NCBI RefSeq assembly: GCF_914767665.1
Contig: NC_059501.1
Location: 23,350,501-23,414,500 of the forward strand
Origin: Harmonia axyridis
Taxonomy: Eukaryota; Arthropoda; Insecta; Coleoptera; Coccinellidae
Direction: 5' to 3'
Length of the DNA: 64,000 nucleotides
Shown: positions 35,446 through 46,800 of the stretch, piece after piece
Position numbering within the stretch: the stretch's first letter is position 1
How the letters are laid out: every line of letters starts with the position of its first letter
The notes under the pieces: model-generated
What the model was told of the DNA's origin: nothing
What the model saw: only the letters and a program-made list of their open reading frames with translations
Database searches by the model: none
Translations under genes and position numbers: made by a program

Positions 35446-36114
35446 TATAAAACAACAATTTCAACGTTAATGTAAAATTTTGTGTTGATCACGTAACCAG
35501 ACTTATAGAAAATTCAAGTAGAATATACAAAAACAATTACTTATCCTCTATACAGTTTTATAGACTCCAAGGGCGTCATTGGTTCATGAACAAGAGCTCA
35601 AAAGCTCCCAATTTCAAGTTTTTTTCTACGAATTATTGTCATATTTTCTGAACTTCGCTCCATATATTATGCGAGAATGAGATCAACTAGAAAATAAAGC
35701 ATTAGAGACAAAAATATGAAACTTGAACTTTTGTTAAGCGAGCTTTTCCAATGATCGCTTCTAGGTGATTCATTCTCAGAATGTATTCACGATTTTCCCA
35801 TCATTTTATAACGATGGTAGAGTAGAAGAGAGATTCTGCGAATGTTTATTATTGGATCCAAAATAACGAGGTATATAGGATATGCCAAGCTTCTCTCCAG
35901 TATTTTCCATTTAGCATACAATTCCGCTGTCAACGTGAAAACTTCCAAGAACTGGGTTAATAACAAAATTGAATTTTCTTTATCATGATACTCGGCTTGG
36001 CATCCATTAAAATTGGATTCTGCGAATATTGAAAAGCACGATTCGAACGACTGATTGTATTGTCTGTGAAATCATTTTTTTGCGTCTACAGCTCAGATCT
36101 ACTAACGCCTTTTT

Positions 36115-36690
36115 ATTGAGCGCTCGTTCTCAGAACATATCGCTCTATCATATCAGCACAATATCTGTAATTTTCAAATTTAGAGCTGGGAATGGTTCGA
36201 CTATCTGATGACGAATCCGTCCTCAAATTCGATTCTGTCCGGCCAGCCTTATATACGATTACGATTTATTAAATCAGAAAAACTTGTGAATAGGTAGCTA
36301 GCTCACTTATCGATAAACTTTATACACGTACAAAATTCCAGAGAAATTTGTAAAGTGAGATGGACAGATTAAACTATTTTTTGTTCTAAAGATGTTATTT
36401 TTATCTTTCAATGATTGCTACTTTTTTAATGATTGAAAAAACAATATTTAAACAGATCCATATAAAATTATGTATGGAACTTGAAATGTGTATTTCAAAT
36501 TTCATTCCGATCGAATCTGTTTTTGAGAGTTCTTGTTCGAGAGTTATCGTGTTTACGGACGTACGGACCGACATACATAATGGAATTTGAGGACGGATTC
36601 ATCATCAGTCCATCAGTGGGTCGAATCTTATCGTTTTAGACTATTTCCTCCAAATTCGAAAATTACAATATGACGAAATGATTTTGTTGA
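36115..36690. repeat. Inverted pair of the GATGACGAATC-core family
   Basis: Copy one (36115-36300, plus) carries gatgacgaatccgtcctcaa and gattctgtccggcc. Copy two (36500-36690) carries the reverse, tttgaggacggattcatcat, with cgagagttatcgtgtttacg. They share ttcaaatttagagctggga-like outer sequence in opposite directions, so the two together may be a complete foldback element of which the other family members are halves. Confidence 0.65.
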
Positions 36691-37034
36691 TTTATTACAC
36701 CTACTACGGGACACCCTGTATATTATGTGTTATTTTGATAATTTCCCTCGTAAATTCCAGACGCCATTCGGAATCTAATGAGTTATCACTCTTTTTTACA
36801 GGAGCGCTATGAACTTGTGAACTATATTAAGCTGAATGTCATGAATTGATGTCTGAGAGATCCTTAATTGCTGTAAGTGTCTTGGAATAGATTAGTCTGA
36901 ATTATCTGTGATGCTTTCGTACAGTTCAGTGTTTTGATTGAAGCAGAATTTGAACTTGCAGTTTCACTGCAGTAACATGTGTGTAATCATGCTTTTTTTG
37001 CGTTGGACGCAAATCTCCGGTCCAAATTAGCCTA

Positions 37035-37485
37035 ATCAGAAAAAATGAGATGATCATTTGGCTTTAATTCTTGCACGAGCTGTATTTTAAAGGCACGTAA
37101 GGCAAGTTTCCATAAATTTTTCCACATAGTCGAAGAACTAAGGCCAACAAGTTGAGAACGGCGACGTATCGACATTTCTGCGTCTTCTTCAACACTTCGT
37201 GCTAAGCTACAGCAGCAATATTCTCTTCGGTACGCATATTTCTTTGTCTTGGTGATGGTTTTGAATCGAAAAGAGTAGAATTAATGTGAAATCAATCAAT
37301 AACTGCACGAATTGTTTGCTCACTAGGCCGATTATGTTGACCGTAAAATGGATTGGCCGTAAGAACTACAGATTTATTTTTTCAAAGTAAATTTCCATGA
37401 TTCGGAGGCATTGTTTTGGCTTTAAACGATTCATGATGAATTGCCAAACCTTTCTGCACAGAAATGTCAATACATGGTTGACATT
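37035..37485 (-). pseudogene. IS630/Tc1-like transposase, copy B (N-terminal only)
   Basis: Minus-strand sequence matches copy A at 28632-28990: aattcttgcacgagctgt, ggccaacaagttgagaacgg, gatgaattgccaaacctt. Extra inserted bases (about 37245-37295) and indels break the frame, and the catalytic domain is absent. Flanking caaccatcaaaac / caaccatcgaaac suggests both copies share one terminal region. Confidence 0.7.
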
Positions 37486-37826
37486 CTCTACTGTCAAACC
37501 ACAGACAACAACCATCAAAACTTATAATGCAGATTATACAACTCATGTTCTGATGACCCAATAGAATCCGTAAATTTCCTATAATTACGGCCTATTGATA
37601 AGTGAATATACTGCTTGACGACGTGGTATAATCGTTTTGGTGTTTCGCCTCCTGCCATATTGTGATCATTTCCATAGTAACATTCTTGGACGTTCGTCAA
37701 AAAAATAAAAGTCAAGCTCAGTGAAATGTCATTGAATTATCAAAATGCAGTGCTTCAGTTATGGTTATTGAAATTATTCGTTATATAAGCGTAACGAATA
37801 CCACTAAAGCATATACAATATATTTC

Positions 37827-37930
37827 GATTATACGAACCTCTTCACTCGACGTAGTTCGCGAAACACCACTCGAGCAGCGCTCTCGTGATGTTTCGCGAA
37901 CCACGTCTCGTGAATCGGTGTATAATCGAA
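37827..37930. repeat. CpG-rich perfect-type palindrome, 104 bp
   Basis: Tcgattatacgaacc to its reverse at ggtgtataatcga, with inner arms GTAGTTCGCGAAACACCACT / GTGATGTTTCGCGAACCACG and a 3-bp centre. The TTCGCGAA palindromes occur on both sides. The surroundings are AT-rich. Confidence 0.85.
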
Positions 37931-38768
37931 TATTGTCTATGCTCTTGTTATATTATAACTGAATATTTCAACTAGTAGGAAAAATTCTATAAGGCTTCGA
38001 ATCAAAGAATAAATTATCCAATTGACCGCAAACTTACTTTTACCATACCATAGTATAAGGAATAGTATGCTTTTACATAGTTTTCTTTGAAAACTCCTGA
38101 TGAGTGACGACAAAGGAGAAGATGCCAGTTTTTTTCCATAGTAAATATTTAACCACCGCATGTATAAAAGAACATTACAAAGTGCGATTACATTTCAATT
38201 ATCACAAGAGAAATGATTATAAATTTCTACGGAAAGGAGAGATTCAAGGTTGAAAGTAATAATGTGGGCTGTAAGAGTAGAGGAGTTCGAAACTTGTTTC
38301 AAAATGCGTGGGCTTTTGTTTATCACGATCAATCTGGCACTATTATGAATAAATTCATATGTACATATTTATATACATTTTACACATATCAATGTGATGT
38401 ATTAATTTATTGACAATCTTTGAAATGGCAAAGTACTTAAAGAAATAGTGTTAAGGTTGATGACTGTTACAGCCAGCGCTATGAAAAAATGGATATCATG
38501 GTCTGTAGAGCACAATTATTCATTAATGTTGAAAAGATTTCTTTCCTTCAAGCATACAAGGACGTACAATCTGATATTATTTATGCCAAAAACAAAATGC
38601 TTTGTGTTCATTGTATGTTAATGATATGTATTATGTTTTTCTCTTGATGTGACCGTGATGAATACAGTTCGAGAATCAACTTCTTATCCAATAACATCGC
38701 ACAGTATTTGAGAGAATCCAAAGGATTTATATGGCTTATTGTTTCTCCCCATCTTTCAGAAAATAACA

Positions 38769-38948
38769 ATGTGAAAAGCACTGACGTGAAGTCAGACGCT
38801 TTTTGGCGCTCGATCATTCATCACTTGCGCCCCTATTTAGACCACAGAACTCTATATAGGTACATGTAGTCTGCAAGGGCGCAATTGCCCCGTATGAATG
38901 AACAAGCGCTGAAAAGCACCTGACTTCACGTCAGTGCTTTCCACATTT
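38769..38948. repeat. Inverted repeat with TGACGTGAAGTC arms
   Basis: The arms 38769-38822 and 38895-38948 are inverted copies (gtgaaaagcactgacgtgaa / ttcacgtcagtgctttccac), separated by about 70 bp. Single arms of a related kind occur near 12769, 35590, 42935 and 43552 (gcgctcaaaagctcc). Confidence 0.75.
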
Positions 38949-39479
38949 TGTTCGTCATTCTGCTCGAATTTTCTATGGTTGTTTTTTATGCATGGTGTGA
39001 ATGAATGAGTGCGACAAACTTCAGATGGTGATTTTGCATGAAAAAACAATGACAGCTACTATATATATCTCGTATTCCGATATGCGGAGTGTTGAAGTTT
39101 TTCTTGAAAACTCACCATTCATTAATTGATCTGAATCCGGTCAAGATGTTCGAAAAAAATTTGATAGGATTCAATTAAGAAATTAATATTCATCATTGGC
39201 GCGTATACAGGTATTGACCTCTCTGTTTTTTAAAAATGGTACGCCACTGAGGCATTCAAGCTTAAAATCATTTTTGAAGTCCTTGTTCAATTTGTAACAA
39301 AAAAACTGTCTCATGCTTAACATCTTAACGAGTATTTTTCATTTCTCTTATAAATTATCTATTATAAGATACTTCTTGATAATGCATTAAAGTTATGATG
39401 TTTCATTTTTTTGCATAAAAACAGCGCCCCATGGGAAAAAAAGGCAAGAAAGATTTTTCGTCACAAGTAAATAATAGTT

Positions 39480-39620
39480 ATTTATTATACAAGGGAAAAA
39501 ATTATTAGATTTTAGCTCGAGGTTATGTTGTTTAGCTCTCGGTTTTTTGTCCCCCTCCGCTTCGCGTCGGAAGACAAAAAACCGAGAGCTAAAATCTAAT
39601 ATTTTTCCCGTGTATAATAC
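39480..39620. repeat. Hairpin repeat with CCGAGAGCTAAAATC arms
   Basis: Tagctctcggttttttgtc and gacaaaaaaccgagagcta flank a short CpG-rich loop (ctccgcttcgcgtcgg). Outer arms ttattatacaagggaaaaa and ttttcccgtgtataata also pair, giving a two-level hairpin of about 140 bp. A related gggaaaaaagtac hairpin lies at 40140-40175. Confidence 0.8.
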
Positions 39621-39626
39621 ACTATT

Positions 39627-40262
39627 TTTTTCTGTGACAGGAAAAACGGCAATTTAGTGAAAGAACATATTATTACAATATATTAAAGTCAGAATGTTAT
39701 CGATATAAATTTTGAATGTTTAAACTAGTAAGCTGCAAATAGACCTGCGTTGCTAAGGGAAACTTCAAAGTAATCAAATATCTGTCAATTTAATTTTGTG
39801 ATTTGTTTCAAAAATTGCGAACTCAGTAATAATTGTTTAGTAGTTATTTTGTTGAATAATATAAAGTTAAAAAATGTCTGATTCCGAGTTTTCTCTGACT
39901 CCACTGGAGTTGATAGAAGCAGCGCAAGTAGCGTCACGAAAATTATTGCCAGCTAAATCGCGGAAAATTTACGAAACCGCGTATTCAAGATTTATGGAAT
40001 GAAAAATGAAAAAGACATGCAGTTCTTTCTCGGAGACAGTGTTATTAGCTTATTTTTCGGAATTGGCACAACAACAAAAGCCATCAATAGTGTGGTCGAA
40101 TTATTATTATTCCTTTATCTATATGTAGATGAATATATATCCGGGAAAAAAGTACTCACTTTTTTCCCGGAGAAAAAAGTAATTTCGTGAAAAGTCATAT
40201 TTTGTTACTTGTCAACAGAGATAAAATGTCGAATTTTTTTCCCGTCACGGAAAAAAAATACG
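39627..40262. mobile_element. Candidate element carrying a recombinase fragment
   Basis: TTTTTTTCTGTGACAGGAAAAA near 39625 and its near-inverse TTTCCCGTCACGGAAAAAAA near 40240 bracket about 640 bp that contain the tyrosine-recombinase-like fragment. Boundaries are tentative. Confidence 0.4.
39873..40112 (+). pseudogene. Tyrosine-recombinase-like (Crypton-type) N-terminal fragment
   Basis: ATG at 39873 opens a frame MSDSEFSLTPLELIEAA, then ASRKLLPAKSRKIYETAY. After SRFME an in-frame TGA stands where a Trp codon would be expected. The same frame then continues SSFSETVLLAYFSELA and QQQKPSIVWSNYYYS. Basic KSRxIYExAY followed by SFSExVLLAYFSEL is the N-terminal SAM-like region seen in insect Crypton-related proteins, from my memory of the family. 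The catalytic R-H-R-Y domain is missing. Confidence 0.55.
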
Positions 40263-40264
40263 AT

Positions 40265-41575
40265 TTTTTTTTTCATTTCACTTTTTTATTCTTAATAATC
40301 GAAACATTTACCTGCAATGCCGGAATTAGAAGAGGAAAATTTTATCTCGAACGATTCATAAGATCTTTTACTGAAAATAACAAAAAAAAATCTTTTTCCG
40401 TTATATTTTCATTCGTTGCATCTAATAAAAATGCAAATGGTTGTTGTTTGTGGAATGGAAATTGATAAGAACTAATTTCCAATAATTTACTATGAATTAA
40501 TTTGAATGATTAATCTTTGTATTATAAAAACTATGTCATTCAATGTTGTTTGAAAGTGAAAAAACTGGTAGGTGCTCCATTAAAAATTACGTTGTTATAG
40601 TTAGAGGAATATTATAATAAGCGAGATGTTATGCATAACAAAATAGTAATCTTTAAAGATTAGTTTTTCTAATCAGCCAATTTTTTCACCTATAAAATGC
40701 GGAAATCTATCGGCAAAAGCAATCATATCAAACACGATGTAACTAGAACGACAGAAGGTTCTAACCTAAAAGGGAACGAGAGAGTAAATCAAAGGAAGTG
40801 TTTAATAAAAATAAATTATTAATGGAAACAGTTTAAAATGATCCTAGTAGGGATCTCCTATTCTATCTACAAAAACTAATTAGCAAATCTTATTTGCTAT
40901 TCAGATGAACGAAGCTCTGCATAATCGTTCGAATTATTAGTTTATTCGCTCATAAATCTCTAGAAACTGTCAGCTTTATCTGAGGTTTCACTTTCCTCGA
41001 AAATCAAATATTGAACTTCGCGAGAATAAATTTGACCTCTAAGGTTAAGTAACAGAAGAATAGATAACGAGGTAAAACGTAATTGAACATCAATTATTAT
41101 CATAATATGTGATTTCTAAAGAATTTGTTTAGCATATGCAAATCATTTCAATTATTTTGAGTCATCCTGTAATTTAAGTGGAAAAACATTGTGTCAGACT
41201 TAGATTGAAAATTCAGTTAGTACTCAGAGTAATAATTATTGTGTTGAATATACCTAATGCGTTTCATTTATCTACGTTCTGTTTGTTTCATATATTTTAT
41301 TGCAAATTTTTTGAGCAGAAGATTAAATGACATGAAAGGAAATAATGTACTATTTTAATGATGTCAGCAGGAATGTTCTAAATTTTTAAAATATGTTATG
41401 AAAAAATATTTTTGTGATTTCAATAAATTGTACTCTCAATTAAAGATTATGTAAGCGTTTAATGTTTATCTCAACAAATGCTCCCATCACAATTTACAGG
41501 ATTTATGTTGTGAGTTATAAATTATTTTGAATCTTATCCTGTCATTTCGTTGATATATTCCGTTTCTTTCTTGAT
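40265..41575. other. Intron 1 segment, nothing recognised
   Basis: AT-rich. The open frame at 40187-40465 consists largely of low-complexity T and A runs and is not called. Confidence 0.35.
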
Positions 41576-41579
41576 AACA

Positions 41580-41830
41580 TTTTTGAGCACTTCTCTCCGA
41601 ATGCTCTATTATTTCGTCTGTAATTTTAGAATTTTGAGCCGGGGATGGTCTCAAACGAGGAGCTTCAACTCAATGATGACGAATAGAATTTTGGTCGTTC
41701 GTCCGTAAACACGATAGCTCTCGAAAAGAAAGAACTATAAACTTGAAATTTTCAGAGTAGATTCGGATCTTGAATGTCAAAGTTAAATTCGTTGATGGGC
41801 AAAATCAAACTAGGGGTCACTCGTGGTATT
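41580..41830 (+). repeat. Dispersed repeat, long plus-strand copy
   Basis: Attttgagccggggatggtc, gatgacgaatagaattttgg, ccgtaaacacgatagctctc and gattcggatcttgaatgtca follow the order of the 13380 copy. The cgtcctcaaattcg part is deleted here. Confidence 0.65.
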
Positions 41831-42783
41831 ACACACAAAATTCTCATTTAAAATATGATTCTATGAAAATCTGTTTTCGTAAATTTTTATGTTGGGTACA
41901 CAATTTTGTAACATATCATTGATCACAGAACATTATGCAATAGACTATTAGATAGTATAAGAAATATTATCTTAATTATTGACATCCTTATAGATTAGAC
42001 TTTTAAGAACAATATGATTCAATTTGACAAGAAAAATACGTTATTAAGCGGGTATAAAAAAGCTATATGTATAAACTGAAATAATTCAAACTTTTTATCG
42101 CGTGATCAGAAACGAACTGAATTGCATGAATTTGTAGTACATTTCAATCACTTTTGTGTTTGGCGTTTTGCTGTGAATATAAAAATTTTAATAAATTATG
42201 CTAGTTATTTTGAGAGTTTTAACAGATTCATTTTCTCTATACAAAGGACTTTAAAAACTTGAGAACAACATAGATTTTTAACCAAAATAGAATGTAGGTA
42301 CTGAAAGAAAATAAAATTTCCAATGGAATACTATTGAAGATTAAAACATTATGACCATGGAAAAAAAGATTAGTCCTTTTCGTTAATTTAAACATATTGC
42401 ATATTCGATCAAGATGAGAATTTGCATTTGGATGTCGGATAGCAATTTGGATACTCGTTCAAAAGTGTATATTGATCACATAATAATAATAATATCAAAT
42501 TCAAAAAGAATATCGCAAAAAATTACGCAATATTTCCGCAACCACAAAACTGACGGAGTTGTGATTTTGAGAATTGATATGAAGTAACTACATATTTTGA
42601 TATAATATTGTATATTGTATTATTTCAAGATTATCACATTCATAAAAAATTCATTGGATAAGAAATACCCAATATGTAATCCGTGCTTACAAATCCAATA
42701 GTGTTGAGATTTTGCTGGAATATTATATAGAATAATAATTACAAGCTCTTTTCAAAATTTCGTCCTTATATCTTCATCTTTAT

Positions 42784-42840
42784 AGAAAATTGAAACAGAA
42801 TATCAATCTTTTTTTCGATATTCTGTTTCAATTTTCTAAA
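42784..42840. repeat. Perfect 21-bp hairpin
   Basis: Agaaaattgaaacagaatat and atattctgtttcaattttct pair exactly across a loop of about 14 bp rich in T. Confidence 0.85.
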
Positions 42841-43744
42841 GAATAACAATTCTAAGCCTCTTGAAAAATTTCATGCTGAAAGTGTCATCAGAATCAAAAG
42901 GAATTCAATGATAATATCTAAAAAAGAATGAGAAAATGAACGACGTTAAGACAGGAGCTTTTGAGCGTTTGTTCCTTAATGTGCCAATTGCACCTTCAAA
43001 GACGACATATACAGAATTTTCCTTAATTGGTGGTACAAAGAAAAATGGGAAATTCTTGTTATAATTTTAAGAAAAAAAAAGTTTTATAAACATGAGCCCG
43101 TGAACGCTATATTTTCGAGAAACAAAGTGCTTCTTGTAGTCCTACATTTTAGAAATGATTATACCATCTTATCGAACCTTCAATAATCTTCACCACAGAT
43201 TGGGTAAATAAGTCCAAAACTTATAATTATTTTATTCATTACAGAATATTAACTGGATCTTTAGTAGATACGACAACTCTGCAAAAAGTGTAGTACTGCA
43301 TCAAAGTTTCTTTTTACATTGTTATAAACTAGCAGTGGTCCACCAAAAAAAAATTCTGAAGGAAATAAGTGGTCACTGTTCCAGAAAAAATATAAACGTC
43401 TATATTTGCATTCAAAATTATCATATCACATGATGAAAACTCTCAATTAGAATATCTATGTCAAATTTAAGTTGAATTTCTTGGAAAGAGAAGGTGCTGT
43501 GAAAAAGAAAATCAAACTGTGTATTTCGAAAACGAAAGCTTTATGTATGAATAAGAAAGCGCTCAAAAGCTCCTATCTTTTTTATGAAATATTTTTGCGA
43601 ATTAAAAATATGTACGGTAGAGCGGTGTGACTTTGCCAACGGAGGTGACTTTGCCGAAATTCCTAATATTTTAAGTTTCACTTTGTTTTCGTAAAGTTGG
43701 CAACATCTTACAGAAATTACGAATCGGAACCTTTAACCACACTA

Positions 43745-44371
43745 TACAGGGTGTTTCCTAAACATGCGGCAAAAATTCAGGGGGTTGTTCTTTGGACTAT
43801 TCTAAGAATATTTTGTCCTTTGATGATTTTTGAAAAACCTATTTGTTTCGAAGATATAGGGGAAACAAAATTTCAGATAATAACATTTTATTATGAAAAA
43901 TTACATGAAAATTCAACTCAACCTACAAAACTGTTGAAAATGACCACCTCTAGCCAGCATACAAGCATCCAATCTTCTCCTCATTGACTGCCGAACCCTT
44001 TCAAAAACACCAGGATCATTTCTTATTAAGTTACACCCAGCAATGATCCGATTTCGCAAGTCTTCCACATTTTCTACTGGAGTGGTATAAACTAATGCAC
44101 TTATCAATTTTTAGTCAAAAAACTGGCCGTTTTTAGTAATTGGAATGTTGTTAAACAAATTTAAAAATAAATTGTACCTACTTAGTAAACACAGTGCGGT
44201 ACGCATTTTTATTTAAACTATTATTAATTTTAAAAATATGAAAAATGTTGTTCGCCCTGTATCTTCGAAACAAAGAGGTTTTTCAAAAATCATCCAAGGA
44301 CAAAACATGCTTAAAATAGTCCAAGGAACAACCCCCTGAATTTTTGCCGCATGTTTAGGAAACACCCTGTA
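43745..44371. mobile_element. MITE nested in the pogo-like element
   Basis: TACAGGGTGTTTCCTAAACA and its inverse TGTTTAGGAAACACCCTGTA form terminal repeats of about 120 bp with few differences, flanked by TA on both sides. The interior encodes a transposase C-terminal fragment on the minus strand. It therefore links the TACAGGGTG class to a coding parent. Confidence 0.9.
43913..44107 (-). pseudogene. DDE transposase C-terminal fragment inside the MITE
   Basis: The 64-codon minus-strand frame reads YTTPVENVEDLRNRIIAGCN, then VFERVRQSMRRRLDACML and HFQQF. This is the conserved end of insect IS630/Tc1-like transposases (a helix with RVxxSMRRRxxxCxxxxGGHF). The catalytic residues lie upstream and have been deleted. 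The parallel segment in the 61.3-kb element (LEDNIRRVIADIRPQMLEKV) is more distant. Confidence 0.7.
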
Positions 44372-44689
44372 TACCCACATGTTGCAACCGTCGCAGTCGC
44401 CTGGCGTACTTTGAATGGTGTGCTACGGTATGTTATGTGAGTGATAATTTTTTAACCTGGGTATATATGCGAAATACTAGGAGTTGTGCAGAAAATATGG
44501 CGAACGGTACATCAAAATATATTTAGCAGCTTACTTTACATTCATTAAACGTCACGTTAAAAAAAAAAACTGAAAACATTTGGTTGAGAGGATTCGACAT
44601 TTCGGGAAATTTTTCTATTGTGACCCTTTGGTGGGAGACATTGCACATACCAAATTTGTTTCACCTGTTTTATTTTGAGGCACAATTAT

Positions 44690-44880
44690 GGTTGGTCGAT
44701 ACAAAAAGAAGTTGGATGCAAGGAAATATAGTAATTACGGAAAAAACACTAATCCGAGCAATCAATGCAGTTCGAAATGAAAACATTTCAATACAGACAG
44801 CTTCCGAAGTGTACGACATTCCCAGAAGAACTCTTTGGAATAAAATTAACAAAAGATATATGGGCGAACCCGGAGGCATT
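44690..44880 (+). pseudogene. Psq-type helix-turn-helix of a pogo-like transposase
   Basis: The frame from ATG at 44688 reads MVGRYKKKLDARKYSNY, then after a one-base shift TLIRAINAVRNENISIQTAS and EVYDIPRRTLWNKINKRYMG. This is the HTH_psq layout (RAINAV...IS...AS..Y.IPRRTLWNKI) at the start of pogo/Tigger-type transposases. The centromere-protein-B-like and DDE domains are missing. The reading is confident for the domain, less so for the subfamily. Confidence 0.75.
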
Positions 44881-45723
44881 AGTGCACTAACATATGCCAC
44901 CAGCACTTCATTAAATTGAAAATAAACGCATTTTTAAAGCATTGGCAAACTCGCACCCATTTGCGGGTCACTTTGACAAATTTTTAAAAATAAAAAATAA
45001 AGAAGTGTGCACCTTTTCATCTGATTCAAACCACAGCAGTCGACAACTAAAATGTTCAAATTAAACATACTTTGCACAGGACTCATTTCACAAAAAAACG
45101 AAAAAGTTATACCAAGAAAACCATAAAAGTGGTGCAAAGTCACACCGCTCGCTCTACGGTACTTATTGAGACCTCAATAAATATCACGAAATAATCAGAG
45201 AGGAATTGAAAAATTTATCAAAAACGCCTATTAGCCGATTGACAATGAGCAACGGTGAACAGGACACGTGCCAACAGGTATTTGTTTGGCTTTCCATCGA
45301 CAAACAAACGGATAATATTGAAGGGTTGCAACATTATATTGAGTACCCAATTAGCGTGGAATAAAGCTATTAAACTAACTCAACCCTTTCCCTTTATAGA
45401 TGGAAATTTCATCTCTCTTGTTGAAATACCTCTGTCTTCGAGTTTCAAACAGCCAGACAAATTGATGGTTCTGACGATGGGTAATGAATAATCCTCATGT
45501 TCGAAGCGTATAAATTGAGTTTTCGCAATACGAAATAATCAATTTTCAAGCTCGCGAACGGAATGATGGTTCAACAATAAATTCATATAATGGAATAATA
45601 AATCATTGGATTGAAATGCATACAGAGCTCTATCACTAATTATATGGAGAAGTTCTATTATCGGTATCAATGTATGCGCTTTTGGACAAAAATATGAAAA
45701 TTTTTTTTGAATAATGCAATTGG

Positions 45724-46800
45724 TACAGGTTGTTTCACGTAAGCGGGTCATTGGATTTTGTGGCTTATCCTTTGAGCAATATTGAAAAGTGACCCTTCAT
45801 GATGATGATAGTATTTTCCACCGGCTTTCCAAATATGTTATCGGAAAAACTATAGAACCAAGGCATGGAAAGTTATTGAGGAAAAACCATTTTTCCAAAA
45901 AAAAAATTTTGCAAATTTGGAATGTTTTCAAAATGAGAAGATCTAGAGACTATTTCTCACCAATTGTTCCTACATTTGAACTTCCGTGTTTCAAGAAAAC
46001 AGAAGATTTTTCTTGCAAAATATATTTCATAATATTTTCCCATATTTTCTGAATGTTCAATTGGTTCTGAATTAGAATATGTAATTATACTGGTAGTTTC
46101 ATATTTATTTCAAGCATTTCCATTCCAAATTAACCTGAGGAAATTCAGAGTTCATATTCGGAAAATATATCCATTTGTCTGTGGTTCAACAAATGTTTGA
46201 TTGTCAAATTTTCATTCTCGATTATAAATATAAAGCTCCTATTATAATTTCTGTCTCCTTCTTCTTCTTTGACTACAATAGTGGCTTCTATTATAATGGA
46301 GAATGAAAACTTAAAAATTTTTCAATCAAATATGTATAGAAACATAGACAACATAGATATATTTCCCGAATATGGAATCTGAATTTCCTTAGGATGATTT
46401 TGAATGAATAGGTTCGAAATAAATATAAAACTACCACTATATATTACATATTCGGATTCAGAATCGATTGAGAATTCAGAAAATATGAATAAATATTATG
46501 AAGTATATTTTGCAGAAAAAAATTCCATTTTCTTGAAAACCAAAAGTTCAAATGGAGAAATAATTGGTGAGAAATTGTCTATAGACCTTTTTATTTTGAA
46601 AACCAGTCAAATTACCAAAAAAAATTTGTTGGAAATACGGTTTTTCCTCAATAAATTTCCAAGTCTTTGTTCGATAGTTTTTCGAATTACATATTTGGGT
46701 AGCCCGTGAAAAATACTATCATATTGATTGGTCACTTTTCAATTTTGCTCAAAAAATACGCTACAAAATCCAGTGACCCTCTCACGTGAAACACCCTGTA
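45724..46800. mobile_element. 1.08-kb foldback element, palindromic along its whole length
   Basis: TACAGGTTGTTTCACGT at the left and ACGTGAAACACCCTGTA at the right. The inverse pairing can be followed inward: ttggattttgtggc / aaaatccagtgacc, tgataccatat-like blocks, aattggtgagaaat, catattttctgaatgttcaa / gaattcagaaaatatg, tgaggaaattcagagttcat, and ttttcattctc / gagaatgaaaac near the centre at about 46265. Arms are about 530 bp and moderately diverged. Small frames inside are symmetrical by-products. Confidence 0.85.

Larger units (their letters stand above)
43615..45159 (+). mobile_element. Pogo-like DNA transposon remnant with TA target
   Basis: The ends CGGTAGAGCGGTGTGACTTT and, inverted, CCGTAGAGCGAGCGGTGTGA are flanked by TA at 43613-43614 and 45160-45161. 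It carries a Psq-type helix-turn-helix coding remnant (44690-44880) and a second element nested at 43745-44371. No DDE domain was found, so this is an internally deleted, non-autonomous derivative. Confidence 0.75.

Noticed and set aside
46404..46709. 101-codon plus-strand frame
   Set aside because: It lies entirely inside the 45724-46800 foldback element and has no known domain.
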